Shown here in pieces: positions 12,111 to 24,087 of a DNA stretch of 64,000 nucleotides. The notes beneath the pieces were generated by a model that saw only the letters and a program-made list of their open reading frames with translations, did no database searches and was not told where the DNA came from. How positions within the stretch are numbered: the first letter of the stretch is position 1; every line of letters begins with the position of its first letter. Made by a program: the position numbers and the translations under genes. The stretch comes from Abscondita cerata (Eukaryota > Arthropoda > Insecta > Coleoptera > Lampyridae): the NCBI GenBank assembly GCA_030710515.1, contig JALBCR010000617.1, forward strand, positions 248,001 to 312,000, written 5' to 3'.

Positions 12111-12342
12111 TAGATAATTTCCAACCTTCTTTGTATTTTTTATGTTTTACTTTAGTACTTACTGGTGAAGAATTATTAAAACACCGGTTCTAGTCTTTTG
12201 CCGACGTTTCGATTAGCGTTGGTCTTGATAAAGACTGGTCAACGTTAGTCGAAACGTCGGCAAAAAACATGGTGTTCTAATCATCCCTCACCAGTACTAA
12301 AATACTCCTACAAAGAAGGTCCCAGTGGTTGGGAATTATCTA
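12111..12342. mobile_element. Foldback element with hammerhead-like centre
   Basis: The 232-bp unit is an imperfect palindrome from TAGATAATTTCCAACC to GGTTGGGAATTATCTA. The centre is a close palindrome: GCCGACGTTTCGATTAGCG ... and GTTAGTCGAAACGTCGGC. The AAAGACTGGTC...AGTCGAAACGTCGG string resembles the second half of hammerhead ribozymes found in Penelope-like element repeats, but the CUGANGA core appears as TTGATAA, so it is degenerate. Best read as a Penelope-derived or foldback repeat. Confidence 0.7.
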
Positions 12343-15300
12343 CAATTGAAGTAACCGTTTGCATTCCTTACTTACATGGCAACACCATATCTTTCAAAAC
12401 GTAAGCAGTTATGGTTAACGTTGTCCAAGATCACTGTTATGTAAAGTAATATTTAAACCTGTATGGTGCTAAAGTGTTTAGTTGACAATTCCTACATTGA
12501 AAGTCTTGAACGTTTTCAATCAAAGATGTAACGTTTACACACATACTGACAGTGAAAGAAGAAATTAAACGCTATAGTACAAAATACAGTGAACTCATTC
12601 GTACACATCCCAACAAAATCGTCGAGCATCTTATGAATCCTTTCAATTAGAATAGACAACTCTAATAATACGTGCCAAACGATTTACTTATGAAACGCAA
12701 AATTTAAATAACTTCGACCTGTTCTAGTTTTATTTTAGTTTAAGTGCTAGTTGATAAGTAGATTTGAACCCAAAACCAAAAAAGGTTGCTTGCTACTGTT
12801 ACAAGATTATACTACTGAGTATACATATCCATATACTACCAGGTCCTATATTAGGGCGTTGTTTCTTTCTATCAGCTTACCTGTTGGAGATAGATAAACA
12901 AAATTAATACAAAATATTATTGATTTGAAATGATCTACTTTGTAAAATATAGGGTGTCCCATTTTTACTCGATGGCAAAGGATATGGTTTTTAAATAGAA
13001 TACTCTTTATTTTTTAAGATGTCTTAGAGTATTTTTGCACTATCTACATAACCATTTAATATTTTTTTGATTCCTATTAGTGTTGTCAACTTCTAATTGT
13101 TTTTCTCAAAAATTTTCCATAAACATGCTTTTCCTTAAAAAATTGTAGCGACTTTGATTTAAATTTAATTTAATAAACAACGTTAGACCCAATCAAAAGC
13201 AACATTTTAATAGTTAGAAATTTATATTCTGTGTTTCGAGGTGATCAAAAAAATTTTTTAACGCTCAAAAAGCTATTACTCATTTTTTAAAAAATAGAAT
13301 GACATTTGTTTAATTTCGCCATATGACAGCATTTTTCCTCTTTAATTTTTACTAAATGTATATGTTTAAATCCTTAGATTTTAAGATATTTAATAGTTAA
13401 AAAAAATGTAATTACTTTTTTATACACCAAAGAAGATTGTAAAAAATAATTCCATAGTAGTAAGTGCCACACGTTAGTGTCTAACTTACATTTTTGTAAA
13501 AACATATCCTATTAGTTTTTCCAAACCATTGAATTGGCAGTAATGGACCAACCAGGTGACCGGCTAAATCACTCAATCTAACAAAACTAGACTTTCTTTT
13601 GTAAGGATATAGGTGACCTTGTACTGTTAAAAATAATTTTACAAAATAGATCTTTTTAAATCAATAATTTTTGCATAAATTTTGTACTCCAACGGGCGAG
13701 CCGTAAAGAAACAACAAAACGCACTTTCTTATGTCCAACCCGTAATATCTAGCACTAACAATGTACTTAATGTAAATTGAGATTTCAACCCACAATTACT
13801 AGATAAACTATTTCTAATAATATCTAAATAATTTAAATAAAAAACTATTAGTAGCTATATAACAAGTCTACGTTTTTATGGACGAGACTATAAAACAAGG
13901 TTATGGACGAGTTGCATACAAGATTTTATCGTCAACTGTATGATTTTACTCAAAGAAATATTAACTGCAGAAAGGATTTGTCATACCGATATATGTATCT
14001 AGTAGTCTTTGCTAGTGTTTATAAATTGGCAATTTTTATTCTTAAAATCCACATAAAGTAACAAAAAAGACTATTCCATAAAGATCCACTATGACCAAAA
14101 AACTGTATCATAAACAGCACGAAGTTGGCCGGTTGACCAATCAATTCAATACAATAAATTCAGTCGTATAACCTCTTACCGACAAATATTAAAGCTCTTA
14201 AGTGTTGATAATATAAAACATAGTGTTTGAAACTTTAATGAACAACTGCTGCTACTCTATTACAGAATTCAAAACTCTGTAATCTTAATTTTAACTTGTA
14301 ATCACAGTTAATATGTATACCGTCTGGTGACAAGTCTTTACACCATGTACTATCGAATCTGACAGACAATAAATTATTATTAATATTATGATTATTATTA
14401 TTATGAAATAATTTGAATTAAAAAAATACCTGAATGAAACGCTTGGGGTGTGGGCTTCTATGTAAAACGTCATTTATTAAGAAAGTGAAAATTAAATAAT
14501 AAAATGTATGATTGCACGTGATTGCGGAACTGTTTTGCACTATTTTATGATTTTATTAATTTATTCTGTTAGTTAAACAATCATTTATGAAATTAATTTT
14601 TTCATTGACGTGTAATAGTATGTTAGGTACATTGTATCAGGAAGTTACATTATTAACAGAGTGTAAAAATATCCATAGACTTAGATTAGGACATTGAGTA
14701 AAATTAATTAATAACACAAAAGCATTAGAAAATATAATTGTCAGAATAACCATTTCGCCTGCTAAGATTTTATAAAAATAATCATTAAGGAAAAATAGAG
14801 ATACAGATTCTTAATACCATCTCTTACATTTTTGTTTCTACAATAACTCAGCTGTTGAAACTTTATATCTAGCTGATTTAAATTAGTAAAACCACAATTC
14901 TTCATGATTGCTATAATTACAAACCTAAATTGCTTTATTATTTTTTTTTTAATTGATTTGCTTAGGTAGTCATTATTAAAAACTCTAATGACGGTAGCCA
15001 CGTATTCAACACTGCCTACTCCCGATCACTAATAAGATTAACATAGAGATGTCATAATAACCAGTATAATAAGTGGACTACTATTTGAGGTCGTTTTTTA
15101 ACAACTGAATGTAACTTGCGTATCTACGATGCCAAGGAAACGATTTAATTTACGTTTATAAAAATTTTGAAGAATAGTGTACAAGCACAGATAAAACATA
15201 CGTTGTCGGCGTGATTCGGTATCATGGAAAGTACAAAAAATTGATTTTTTCAAAGTCAATTTTGTCAATGGTTGTTCCTAGGAAAAAGTCTTTAATATCA

Positions 15301-17639
15301 TTCAATTTTGACATTTGGTTTTATTTTTTCCCTTCTTGCTTTTTATATATTTCTGCCTCTATCTTATTCTGAGTCATTAGAAATACGGTAGCTTAACTTT
15401 TTGATTTTCTGTATGTATTTGAAACATTGCTTATTGGTATGTTGTTTAAGGACAATATGGAATCTTGGCGACGCACTTTTATTCTCCGCATATATCGGCA
15501 ACGCATTTCGTTCTTGGATAATTTAGTGCCCATTTATGTCTACAGTTATCTCTATAATTCTAATTATACATTTATGTCCACATTTAAGTGTCCACTATTG
15601 CTAACCTTGTTATCTTTGGAGCTACAAAATCAGTCAAATTAGTATTATTTTTAATGGTGATTAAAAATGTCAAAACAGAAACCCAATTGATGGTAAGGTT
15701 CTCAAAATAATGGGCAAAACACTTCTTTTTAAATAAAACACCCGGTATGTATCGTTGTGGTTTGAAAAAGAAAATAGTCATAGCACCACACTATAAAGAA
15801 ATGTAAAATAAAGTAGTTAATGGAAAATATTTATTATTTCTTTATTTGCATATGGAACAATTAAAGCTTCACATTGTTTAGTAGCTGTCAAATTATTAAT
15901 AATTACTCATTTTAAGTTACTGTGCAGTGGTTTTTTAATTTTTATTATAAATTTCACAATGGTCATTCAAATATTCACTAAAAATTCATTGAAACAAATT
16001 TGATTTACATGTTAATGCAAATCAAATTATTTCCGATCCATTCGTTTCCTTTATTTATTACAAACTTACGAAGGTAACGGAAAGGTAATAACCTCCTTAT
16101 TATTTTTATTATGTTTAGATCTATTGATCTATTAATTCCGGATGTATTACTTTTATATTTGCGCCAAATACGAAGTTGATTAAATCATTTCATTTTAAAA
16201 TAAGAGGACTTTATCAACGTCAACGTTGAATGGATTGATCGTTGATTGCAGACTCTTTAGTTTTTCAATTGCGGGTGTCGTTTCCTAGGAAACAGAGTGC
16301 TCTTATGCAACAAGTAGCGAGAAGTCGGCTGACCGAGTTATTTTTCATTTATAGCTCAATAAAAAAAATGAACTTCAACTGTAACCTGCTAAGGATCATT
16401 ATATTTTATTAGATCTGTTCCAATGTGTAAATGTATGTACATCAATAACATAAAAATCTTAAGACTACTGTAATGATTTATAATATTTTTTCCCTTAAAT
16501 CCGGGAAATTTATCTCAGTTGAAAAATGTGTTTTCATGTTTTAAAGATGATTCTAGCAATGTGTATTTCTCGGGCACTTAAATGTGGAAGTGAATTGCTT
16601 CTTCGTAATTTACTTCCCAACAAAGGTTGTCTAAATTCAAGGCGCTTGAATATTATTTAAAGGTTGTATGTAGATCAAGGTTGATTTTAGAAATTTTAGC
16701 TGAATTTTTTAATAAGATTTCACTTTATTTGGTAATTAATTTCATTAGAACCTAACTTTTTGTTCATGAGAATTGATCGTTTCAAAAAAACGGCGAATGA
16801 TATCTAAAGACGCTTTTTTATTGCTACATCATTTTATTCTTATTCTAATAGTCTAGATCGTTAACTTTATTTAAATAAATTGAATAGCTTTGTTAGTGCA
16901 TTTCATTCGCTTCTGATATACCCCCGTTGACCTTTTTTTTCTTTGTCTTTTTTATATAACAGTTTTATTATTTCTTCTAATTCTTAAGACGATTTATTTA
17001 AGTCAATCAATTTTTATGTGTTTGAATTATTAAAACTGATAACAATTTGCATTTTTCCAATGTCAAAGATTTTATTTATATTATGTACTATTCCGGATAT
17101 TATACGTTTGTTATTAAACTTCCTTTCATTTTTCTAGGCCACGCATGTTACTTTTTATGTGCACCAATTTATTGTTATTAGTAATGACAGAGAATGTTGA
17201 ACCAACGATTCAATTGTGTTCAAGTAGCCATAAATACTTGTTTTAGAGGATGACATTGATTTGGGGTATTGTGATGGGGTATTGCTACAAAATATCATGC
17301 AGAAATAGATTCCTAGTAGTACGGTATTCGTCATTTAAAATTTACTAGTGGGTATGCAAACTTTGTCATTGTGCGGCAAAAAATCTTGTTGTAGCAGTTG
17401 TTTTTCAATATACTATTATTCGTTTTCGACGACTTATATGAAAAGTAGCTGTTTACAACTGGTAGAGAAATTATCAAATTTTGAATAGAGAGTCAAAAGT
17501 TATTTAAATAGTATATTGTATTACACGAGGAGAAAATCACAGTTTTCCTGCGAGTGTGTTAGCTGCGCGAGGGTGGTAGCCCGAGCGCTAATAATCACGA
17601 GCAATAAAAATGATTTTATCCTCAAGTAATACACTATAC
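12343..17639. other. Long AT-rich intergenic stretch
   Basis: Over 5 kb with no coding region I can support. A mariner-like end motif (GGGTGTCCCA) at 12951-12962 hints at a decayed MITE. ATT-type microsatellite sequence lies at 14374-14404. Open frames at 14291-14473, 14762-15001, 15427-15642 and 15584-15781 are AT-driven and unrecognised. Confidence 0.55.
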
Positions 17640-17987
17640 TTTTCCACGACCAATATGTAGTATCTATGAGTTTTATCAAAATTTAATTTAAGATTTAACT
17701 GTCAGTTTTTCAATTAAAATAAGTATAGCTGTTTTCATGACTACCAAACTTTTTACTTTTTTATTTGAAGTGTATACGTCGTTTTGACATATTTTCAGGT
17801 TAGATAAATAAATGTCAGTTTCAAATCAAAACAAGGAACCAATCAGCTTTTGCAACTATTTCAGTCAATTGGGGTATATATACCGTTACTAGTAACGAAA
17901 TGATTTTCTGCAGATGTTTAGATATGACAAATTTTTTCTAGTGGTTTATGACTACGAAATGTAAAGTTTTCATAGTGGTCGTGGAAA
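17640..17987. mobile_element. MITE with CCACGACC termini (~350 bp)
   Basis: TTTTCCACGACCA at the left end is matched by TGGTCGTGGAAAA at the right end. Nothing coding lies between. A related terminal motif, TTTTTCCACGACAT, bounds another element at 39885-40338, so this looks like a small family in the window. Confidence 0.55.
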
Positions 17988-18234
17988 AAATAATATCTTA
18001 CACTCTTTAGTTTAAGCCATTCGCTTTCGGCTCGTGGATCAATCTGCAGACTTCTGTAAATCATTGCCTTTTCAAATCTTGTTATACAATATAAGTACTA
18101 TTTTAATAACATATAAAATCACACAGTAGGCATATGTAATTTTCTCTCATAAAACTCATTAAGATACAGATTTTTCAACACAGTTGGCTTATTTTAACTT
18201 TTACACAATTTGTTTAATTTTGAGTTAACAGTAT

Positions 18235-18540
18235 TAGACAATGACGAAAAGTATTTGAGCCATACAACCAGTCCTCTGCAAAATATCAGTCAGATTATCA
18301 AACAACAAATTACTTGAAGAGTTTAAACGTTTTTTAGACATATTGTAGAAATTTCTAGGCTTACTACGAATTGACTATTCAAATTATAAACAAACACTAA
18401 TTCAATCAAGGTTTGACAAAGTACTAAACAAAGATATGTAAAAACCAAAAATAAAATCTAAAGTCTAAAATATTCACACAAGGAGTTTCCCAAGGATTGG
18501 TTTTCAGACCAATTTTATTTTAAATTATTTATTTAATTAC
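18235..18540 (+). pseudogene. LINE reverse transcriptase relic
   Basis: Short decayed segment whose plus-strand reading GVSQGLVFRPILF matches the G-V-P-Q-G-S-V-L-G-P-x-L-F block of jockey-like LINE reverse transcriptases. A stop follows at once, and upstream frames are broken. No ends can be defined. Confidence 0.45.
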
Positions 18541-18854
18541 ATTATTTCCAGGTAAAGCCTGAATCACGTGGAAGGTCCCAAAGACAAAACTTTTAATATT
18601 TACTAAAAAACTTTTTTAAAACTGATAAGATGGGTCGATTAATGTTACATACAATATTTTATTTAAACTAAAAAATAAAAACCACTGCAAAAATATTGTA
18701 CAAACACCACGTAACTCTTTCTTAGTTCATATAGTGCAAATTAACGAAAAAAGTTTGCTGTTTTTAGTGCTGCATATGACGCAAATTTGGTCCCTTAAAG
18801 AGTTTTTTTTAACTTCGTTGTCAAGAGAATGATTTCTCTTTCCCACATACCGGG

Positions 18855-19600
18855 TGTCCCAAACTGATTGGACCACCTTATAACGTGATAACGAATAAAT
18901 ATATTTGAATAAATCAAAAACTATCCTTTATAGCTGCCAAGGTACGTTAATATTAGTTGTTAAAATTACCCTTATTTTAACTACCCTTAAAGAGACAACC
19001 CCCTCCCTTAAAATTTTAAATAGCATTCCTTATATTTGTTTATACATTTTGATGCATATTATGTGTATGACTTTGAAATTTTTTACAGAATAAAAATCGG
19101 TCACTAATTACCGAAGAAAAAAACTCTTTTATCGTAAATTTAGTACCAGAAATTAAGTAACCAGCTCGTTCACTAGGTTTATGACCTTTAGATTATTTTG
19201 TCTGGAGAACTTTTGAAAGACATAGTTTATCAATCTAAATCAGAAAACATTAAAAAAATTACCCCTCAGATGATTCATGCCACATGTAGCAGAAATCTTT
19301 TAGAAATATTTGAATATTGTGTTCAGGCAGGAGGATTGCAATTCGAACATTTAATATAATTAATTATCAATAATTTATTACTAAGTTTCTTAAACGGATA
19401 ACATATTTTAGTTTGATTTGTTTTATTATGGTTGTTCACATTGTCTAGAATGACCGGCTTGACGTAAACGTATAATTACATGTATAAATAAAGAAGTCTT
19501 TGTCTCTTTAACGGTAGTTAAAGTAGAAGTAATTTTAACAGCCAATATTAACGTACATTGGCAGCTGTAAAGAATAGTTTTTGTTTTATTCAAATGTTTA
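18855..19600 (+). mobile_element. Decayed mariner-like TIR element
   Basis: The left end reads CCGGGTGTCCCAAACTGATTGG, and about 100 bases inside it (TTGAATAAATCAAAAACTATC ... GCTGCCAAGGTACGTTAAT) return inverted at 19500-19600. The interior has a stretch resembling the RSPDLTPLDYFVW block of DUF4817/mariner transposases (around 19160-19210) with stops. The right terminus is cut by the retroposon at 19605. Confidence 0.55.
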
Positions 19601-19604
19601 TTTA

Positions 19605-19912
19605 ATCGTATGGTACATTTTAAATATTGAATTGTGATGTAAGTGTTATGTATGGTGTCCCAGAAGATCAGTATAAACCTGTACAGTGTGGTGACAAAAC
19701 CGTGTGCAATTGTGGATTGGTTCGTCTTGGCAAAGCATTTACTTCAAGGTTTAGGAAAACCACTAAAACCTAAACATGCCAACCCTTACCTACTCTAGTA
19801 TTCACAGGTAATAATATTAATGAAGTGTGTAATGTGATTGTGTTTTGTGACATTGTGTTGTACATTTTTTCTTATTTATCCGAGAGGGTGTTGATGACCA
19901 GGTCCGGAAACC
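19605..19912 (-). mobile_element. Short retroposon, ATAAA-tailed (copy 1)
   Basis: In minus orientation it begins near GGTTTCCGGACCTGGTCATC and ends with ATTTAAAATGTACCATACGA followed by TTAAATAAA. The same unit, with strong similarity, is at 61047-61525; its 3' part is at 25150-25380 downstream of LINE coding sequence. No reading frame is present. It is either a SINE sharing its 3' end with that LINE or an internally deleted LINE copy. Confidence 0.65.
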
Positions 19913-20429
19913 AAAGTGGTGATTCTCAGGAACAACATGTTTTCCTTGTTGACCATGGAGTACTGTAAGGTACTGATCACCATCCATATTTTATATTTTA
20001 TAATTTAAAATCATATTAACATATTCCCATTGTATATGTATATTGTATATAGTATAAATTTAAAAAGCTAAACGGATGTTATCCATATAACCTCAAACAG
20101 TAAACATGGTTTCAGAAGTACCAACTGATTTTCTACTTTTCCTAACTAGTTACGAAAAGTAGATGGTTTCAACACTTACTTTAATTACGAAAAATGTCAC
20201 TTTACATGTCAAAATTTTTTTTATTAATTGTCTAACCTTTTAGCAAATAATTATCCATTCTATCACAAACTCAAAAAGTATTATTTGTCTTTTTAAGGGT
20301 GAAGAACTGTTTTCTTATGAAACAATATTAGCTCATATTTTGTTAATGTCATCAGAATTAAAAAATATCTGGTGTTTTTGTTAGATCAAGTGAGAATTTT
20401 AATAAATACTTAGACTACTCAAGCAGTGG
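19913..20429. other. Intergenic, no gene seen
   Basis: AT-rich sequence between two mobile elements. It has a short inverted match (CTACTTTTCCTAACTAG / CTAGTTACGAAAAGTAGA near 20130-20165) and nothing else recognisable. Confidence 0.5.
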
Positions 20430-20998
20430 GTACAAATAAAGAGTTCCTTTAGTAGGATGATAGACATAGGTCCCCTGATAATACACCTGAGTGTGCGACC
20501 TCGGGGGGCTTACCGCTTGAGGGACGGGGAGATAAAAACTACGCGACGCTTTTTGGAAAATATTGCTGCTGTAGTAAGTGCTATCAAAAAAAAAATTAAA
20601 TATAATATGTAGAGAACAAAATTGTGCACAATTTTGGGTACTTTCCGCTCTACGGTACGGGGGTTGGCTTGTAATTTTTAACAAAATCAGAGATTAAGAC
20701 GAATATTGCTATCAAACAATTCTATAATATTTTTTTTTGAAAGCGTAATGTTTTGTGAGTCTTTTGTGAATCTGTCCGATTTGATACAATTGGTCGTATA
20801 TAATAAAAGATATGACATACTCCGATATGGGCATTTTTTAATTATTATGCGCCAAATTTATTATTTTTGTGTATACATGATAGAAGAAAATATAATTTTC
20901 AAATCGTTTTCACACCACCCTTGAGGTAGAATTGGTAAGTACGTTTTCGAACGTGGTATCCCCAAAAGGTCTAATCCACGGTTGATATCGAGGTTTAT

Positions 20999-21840
20999 TT
21001 AATTTCCAGTCGCTTGCGACGTTGTGACGCGGACTCGCGTTCCTTGTTATCATCCTCAGAATTGTCAAACTCAGCTTTATCTGTTTGGTCGTCATCGTCC
21101 TGCTCATCGTCATTCTCTAACGCAATCTGGCAGGGAATGTTTTCGCAGAATGTTCCAGTACAGTGTAAACACAAAACTGAATTTTTTAATCCTGTTTTAC
21201 AAGCAGACTCATAACCTTTCTGGCATTTGCTTAAGATGCTCTTAATTAAAATTTCTGGAGCTGGTTCTCTTGTGATCCGTGTTGCGACCAATTCTGTGAT
21301 TGTTCTTTGCCATCCATGATCCTCTGGAGGTTTCTAAACTCCCCGCCAGCTTTGTTCTTGACAGTAAGTACGCAATGAATGATGCAACAACTTCCGTTAA
21401 TTTTGCATTAAGGTCGTCAAATACCTGAATCGCGTCTGTTAATGTTGGGTTTTAAAGAATTGAATCTTGCCCTAATTGAACAACGTCGATGTAGTGTAAC
21501 AACCACTGAAGGCATGCACAAATAATAATTGTTTCGCAACAGCATCGCTATATTGCAAACTGTCAAGCAAATAGAACACACCCTTGTTGTTCCCTCTCCC
21601 CGGCTTACAAAAATAACATTCGGGATCTCTCTGGCTTTAGCAGTCAACAACACTAGCAAATCTACGTATTTTCCAATAACAAATACTGAGAAAAAAGAGG
21701 GAGCAGGTTTGATGCCAGTCTGCACAATTAATGAATCAGCGTGTTCGACCGTCTATTTAACCGTGTAGTTATGTGCTTCCAACTTTTTCTGCAGCAATAC
21801 GGTAAAGCGCCTTTGATTGAAGCTGTTCGATAAAAATTTT
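20999..21840 (-). pseudogene. Cys-rich transposon-associated protein relic
   Basis: The minus strand carries pieces of one protein in several frames. Around 21480-21530 it reads FVHAFSGCYTTSTLFNQGKI (relatives have GCDTTS). Then come a short region near EDHGWQ at about 21310-21330, EPAPEILIKSILSKCQKGYE, a Cys cluster (GLKNSVLCLHCTGTFCENIP), and an acidic tail (ENDDEQDDDDQTDKAEFDNS) before RRKRLEIK and a stop at 20995-21000. I recognise this arrangement from many insect transposon-linked predicted proteins but cannot name the family with certainty. Frameshifts and stops make it a pseudogene. It is the probable internal gene of the surrounding foldback element. Confidence 0.55.
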
Positions 21841-22008
21841 TCTTGCAACACGATTTCAGTTTTTGCTGTGAATCATCCTTTTATATATTGTTTTATAATG
21901 ATAAATTGATGTCCTTTACTGTATTATTTATTAGGAATGTCCAGATAGTGAGAACGTCTCCCAATATCGTGTTTATGTTTTTTACACAAAATGCACTAAC
22001 AAGTTATA

Positions 22009-23283
22009 CAAGGGTTGTCTCTTAAGTGTCGGGAATGAAGAAAAGTGTAAGAGGTATAATAACGCATTTTTTTAATTGTTTTTCAAAGTACTCTCCGCGA
22101 TAGTCAATGCACTTTTGCATTTGATGGAACCAGTCGTTATAGCATTTATTTCATTCCGAAGTAGGTGTAGTCAAAATCGCTGTTTTGTAGGCATCCACCG
22201 CTTCTTCAGACGTCTGGAACCGTTTTCCTCGTAGCATATTCTTGATTCTTGGGAATGTAAAAAAATCATTGGGGCTTAGGTCCGGGCTGTATGAAGGATG
22301 ATCAAGAACTTCGACATTTTGCTGTTCCAAAAACGACTTTATGGCTCGAGCGGTGTGCCTTGATAGAGCATAATGCGTCGATTTGAGTTATCTTTCCGAA
22401 GCTCGGCGATCACTTCAGGAAAGTAAATGGTCGTATATTATTGAGCATTAACTGTTCTTTGATTTTCAAGAGCAATCGTTGCTACATACCTTGATTTGGC
22501 AACAAAAGATGCAATCATTTTCTTGGCAACGCTGCGAGAGCAAACAACTTTTGTCGGTTTCAGTTCACTTTGGAAGACCCATACTGCAGATTGGCGTTTC
22601 GATTCAGGCTCATAGCTATAGATCCATAATTTATCACCACTTACGATGTCGTAAACGTGTTTTGATGCTCCTGAGTTGAATCGTTGTAGAGTTTTTCGAC
22701 ACCAATTGACTCGAACTGCTTTCTGTTCTTCTGTGAGGAGATGCGGTATCCACCGGGAAACCAAATTTTAACACCTACTTCTTTGTGTAAGATCTTTTGA
22801 ACTGAGGTCCCTGAGATGTCCAATGATGCCTAAATCTCACCGTATGTCACATGACAATCTTCCAGAACCATGTTGCAAACCGCATCCACGTTTTCTTGAG
22901 TGACGGCGGTTTTTGGTCGACATTCACGCGGTTCGTCACTGAGGTTAGAGCGTCCTCGCTGAAACTCTGCATACCAGCGATAAATGGTTGTCTTTGATGG
23001 TGTTTCTTCGCCAAAAACAGCAACAAGTTCTGCGACGCATTCTTGCTGGGTGAGGCTTTGTTGAAAGTTATAAAAATAATCGTGCGGTATTGTTCCGGAC
23101 TTAATTTCATCTCGTACAGCGACTTAGGAACTTTAACACGCCACGGTTTAAAAACTATCAGGCCGATCTAAATGATATTCTGACATTGACATTGACAAAT
23201 ACCAACAGTTGTTTATAAACAGTTTTTCTGGTTGCTAGGTGATAAGGAACGTTCTATTCCCGACACTTAAAAGGCAACCCTCG
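22009..23283 (-). mobile_element. mariner element, 1275 bp, TA target site
   Basis: Ends are CAAGGGTTGTCTCTTAAGTG and the complement CACTTAAAAGGCAACCCTCG, flanked by TA at 22007-22008 and 23284-23285. Size, TIR style and TA duplication are classic mariner. It carries one minus-strand transposase relic and lies inside the foldback element at 20430-23965. Confidence 0.92.
22075..23095 (-). pseudogene. mariner transposase, frameshifted
   Basis: Order on the minus strand: helix-turn-helix region with TIYRWYAEFQRGRSNLSDEP, second domain QENVDAVCNMVLEDCHVTYG, a stop and frameshift, ISGTSVQKILHKEVGVK, then RWIPHLLTEEQKAVRVNWC. The catalytic-domain block GDKLWIYSYEPESKRQSAVW follows; relatives have D-E after the Gly, here D-K. 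Next is SELKPTKVVCSRSVAKKMIA. The second-Asp region is broken (relatives read HHDNASSHT; here only LYQ followed by an altered sequence), and the third-Asp region is frameshifted. Usual length is ~345 residues, so the whole gene is represented but dead. Confidence 0.88.
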
Positions 23284-24087
23284 TACAGCTCTTTTTAAAA
23301 TTACTCTAAAACTTGCATTCCGGCACTGAATTTTACACCAATGGCGTTATTGATTTATTTGCACTGGCACAAAGAGAGTGCAAAAATGGTCGTTTCACAA
23401 AAAAAACGCACCGATTAATTCTACCGCATGGGTGGTGTGGAAATGAGTTGAAAATTATATTTTCTTGTATCATGTACGCACAAAAATAACAAATAGATAA
23501 ACAATAGCAAAGAAATATTGACCATAGATAATGATAATTAAAAAACACCCATATCGGAATATGTAGCGACGCGTTTCAAGAAATCAATCTTTTATTATAT
23601 ACTAATAAATGTATCAAATCGGACATCTGCAGGCTCACAAAACATTACGCTTTCAAAAAAAAATATTACAGAATTTGTTGATAGCCATATTCGTCTTAAT
23701 CTGCAATGAAATTCTGATTTAGTTGAAAATTTCAAATCAACCCCCAACTTTCACGTACCGTAGAGCGGAAAGTATTGGTCGCAGACAAAAAATGCAAGGA
23801 TTTAACATTGTGCACAATTTTGTTTTGTACATATTTTATTTGTATTTTTTTATAGCACTTACCACACCAGCGCTATTTTCCGAAGCGATCGCAAACTCAG
23901 GTGTACTATCAGAGGATCTATATCTACCATCTTCCAAATTTCAAATCCTTCCGATTTTTTGCGAATAGAAACCCCCCATTACACGAACTATAAGTGTCTA
24001 TTTCCATTGTAATACAATATGTTTGAACGATACTATGTAATGAATATGATAGCGTTTCTTAGAAATTTGTCATAAGTAATCATAAAC

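Larger units (their letters stand above)
20430..23965. mobile_element. 3.5-kb foldback element with nested mariner
   Basis: Long inverted ends, about 20430-20945 and 23400-23965, match through strings such as AAATTGTGCACAATTTTG, TTCCGCTCTACGGTACG, GAAAGCGTAATGTTTTGTGAG and GATACAATTGGTCGTATATA with indels. Inside are a Cys-rich protein relic (20999-21840, minus) and a complete but dead mariner (22009-23283). Without the mariner the element is about 2.26 kb. The protein relic suggests this family was once coding. Confidence 0.75.

Noticed and set aside
20706..20924. ORFs within 20415-20924 and 23333-23968
   Set aside because: They lie in the foldback arms, differ between arms and have no recognisable domain.
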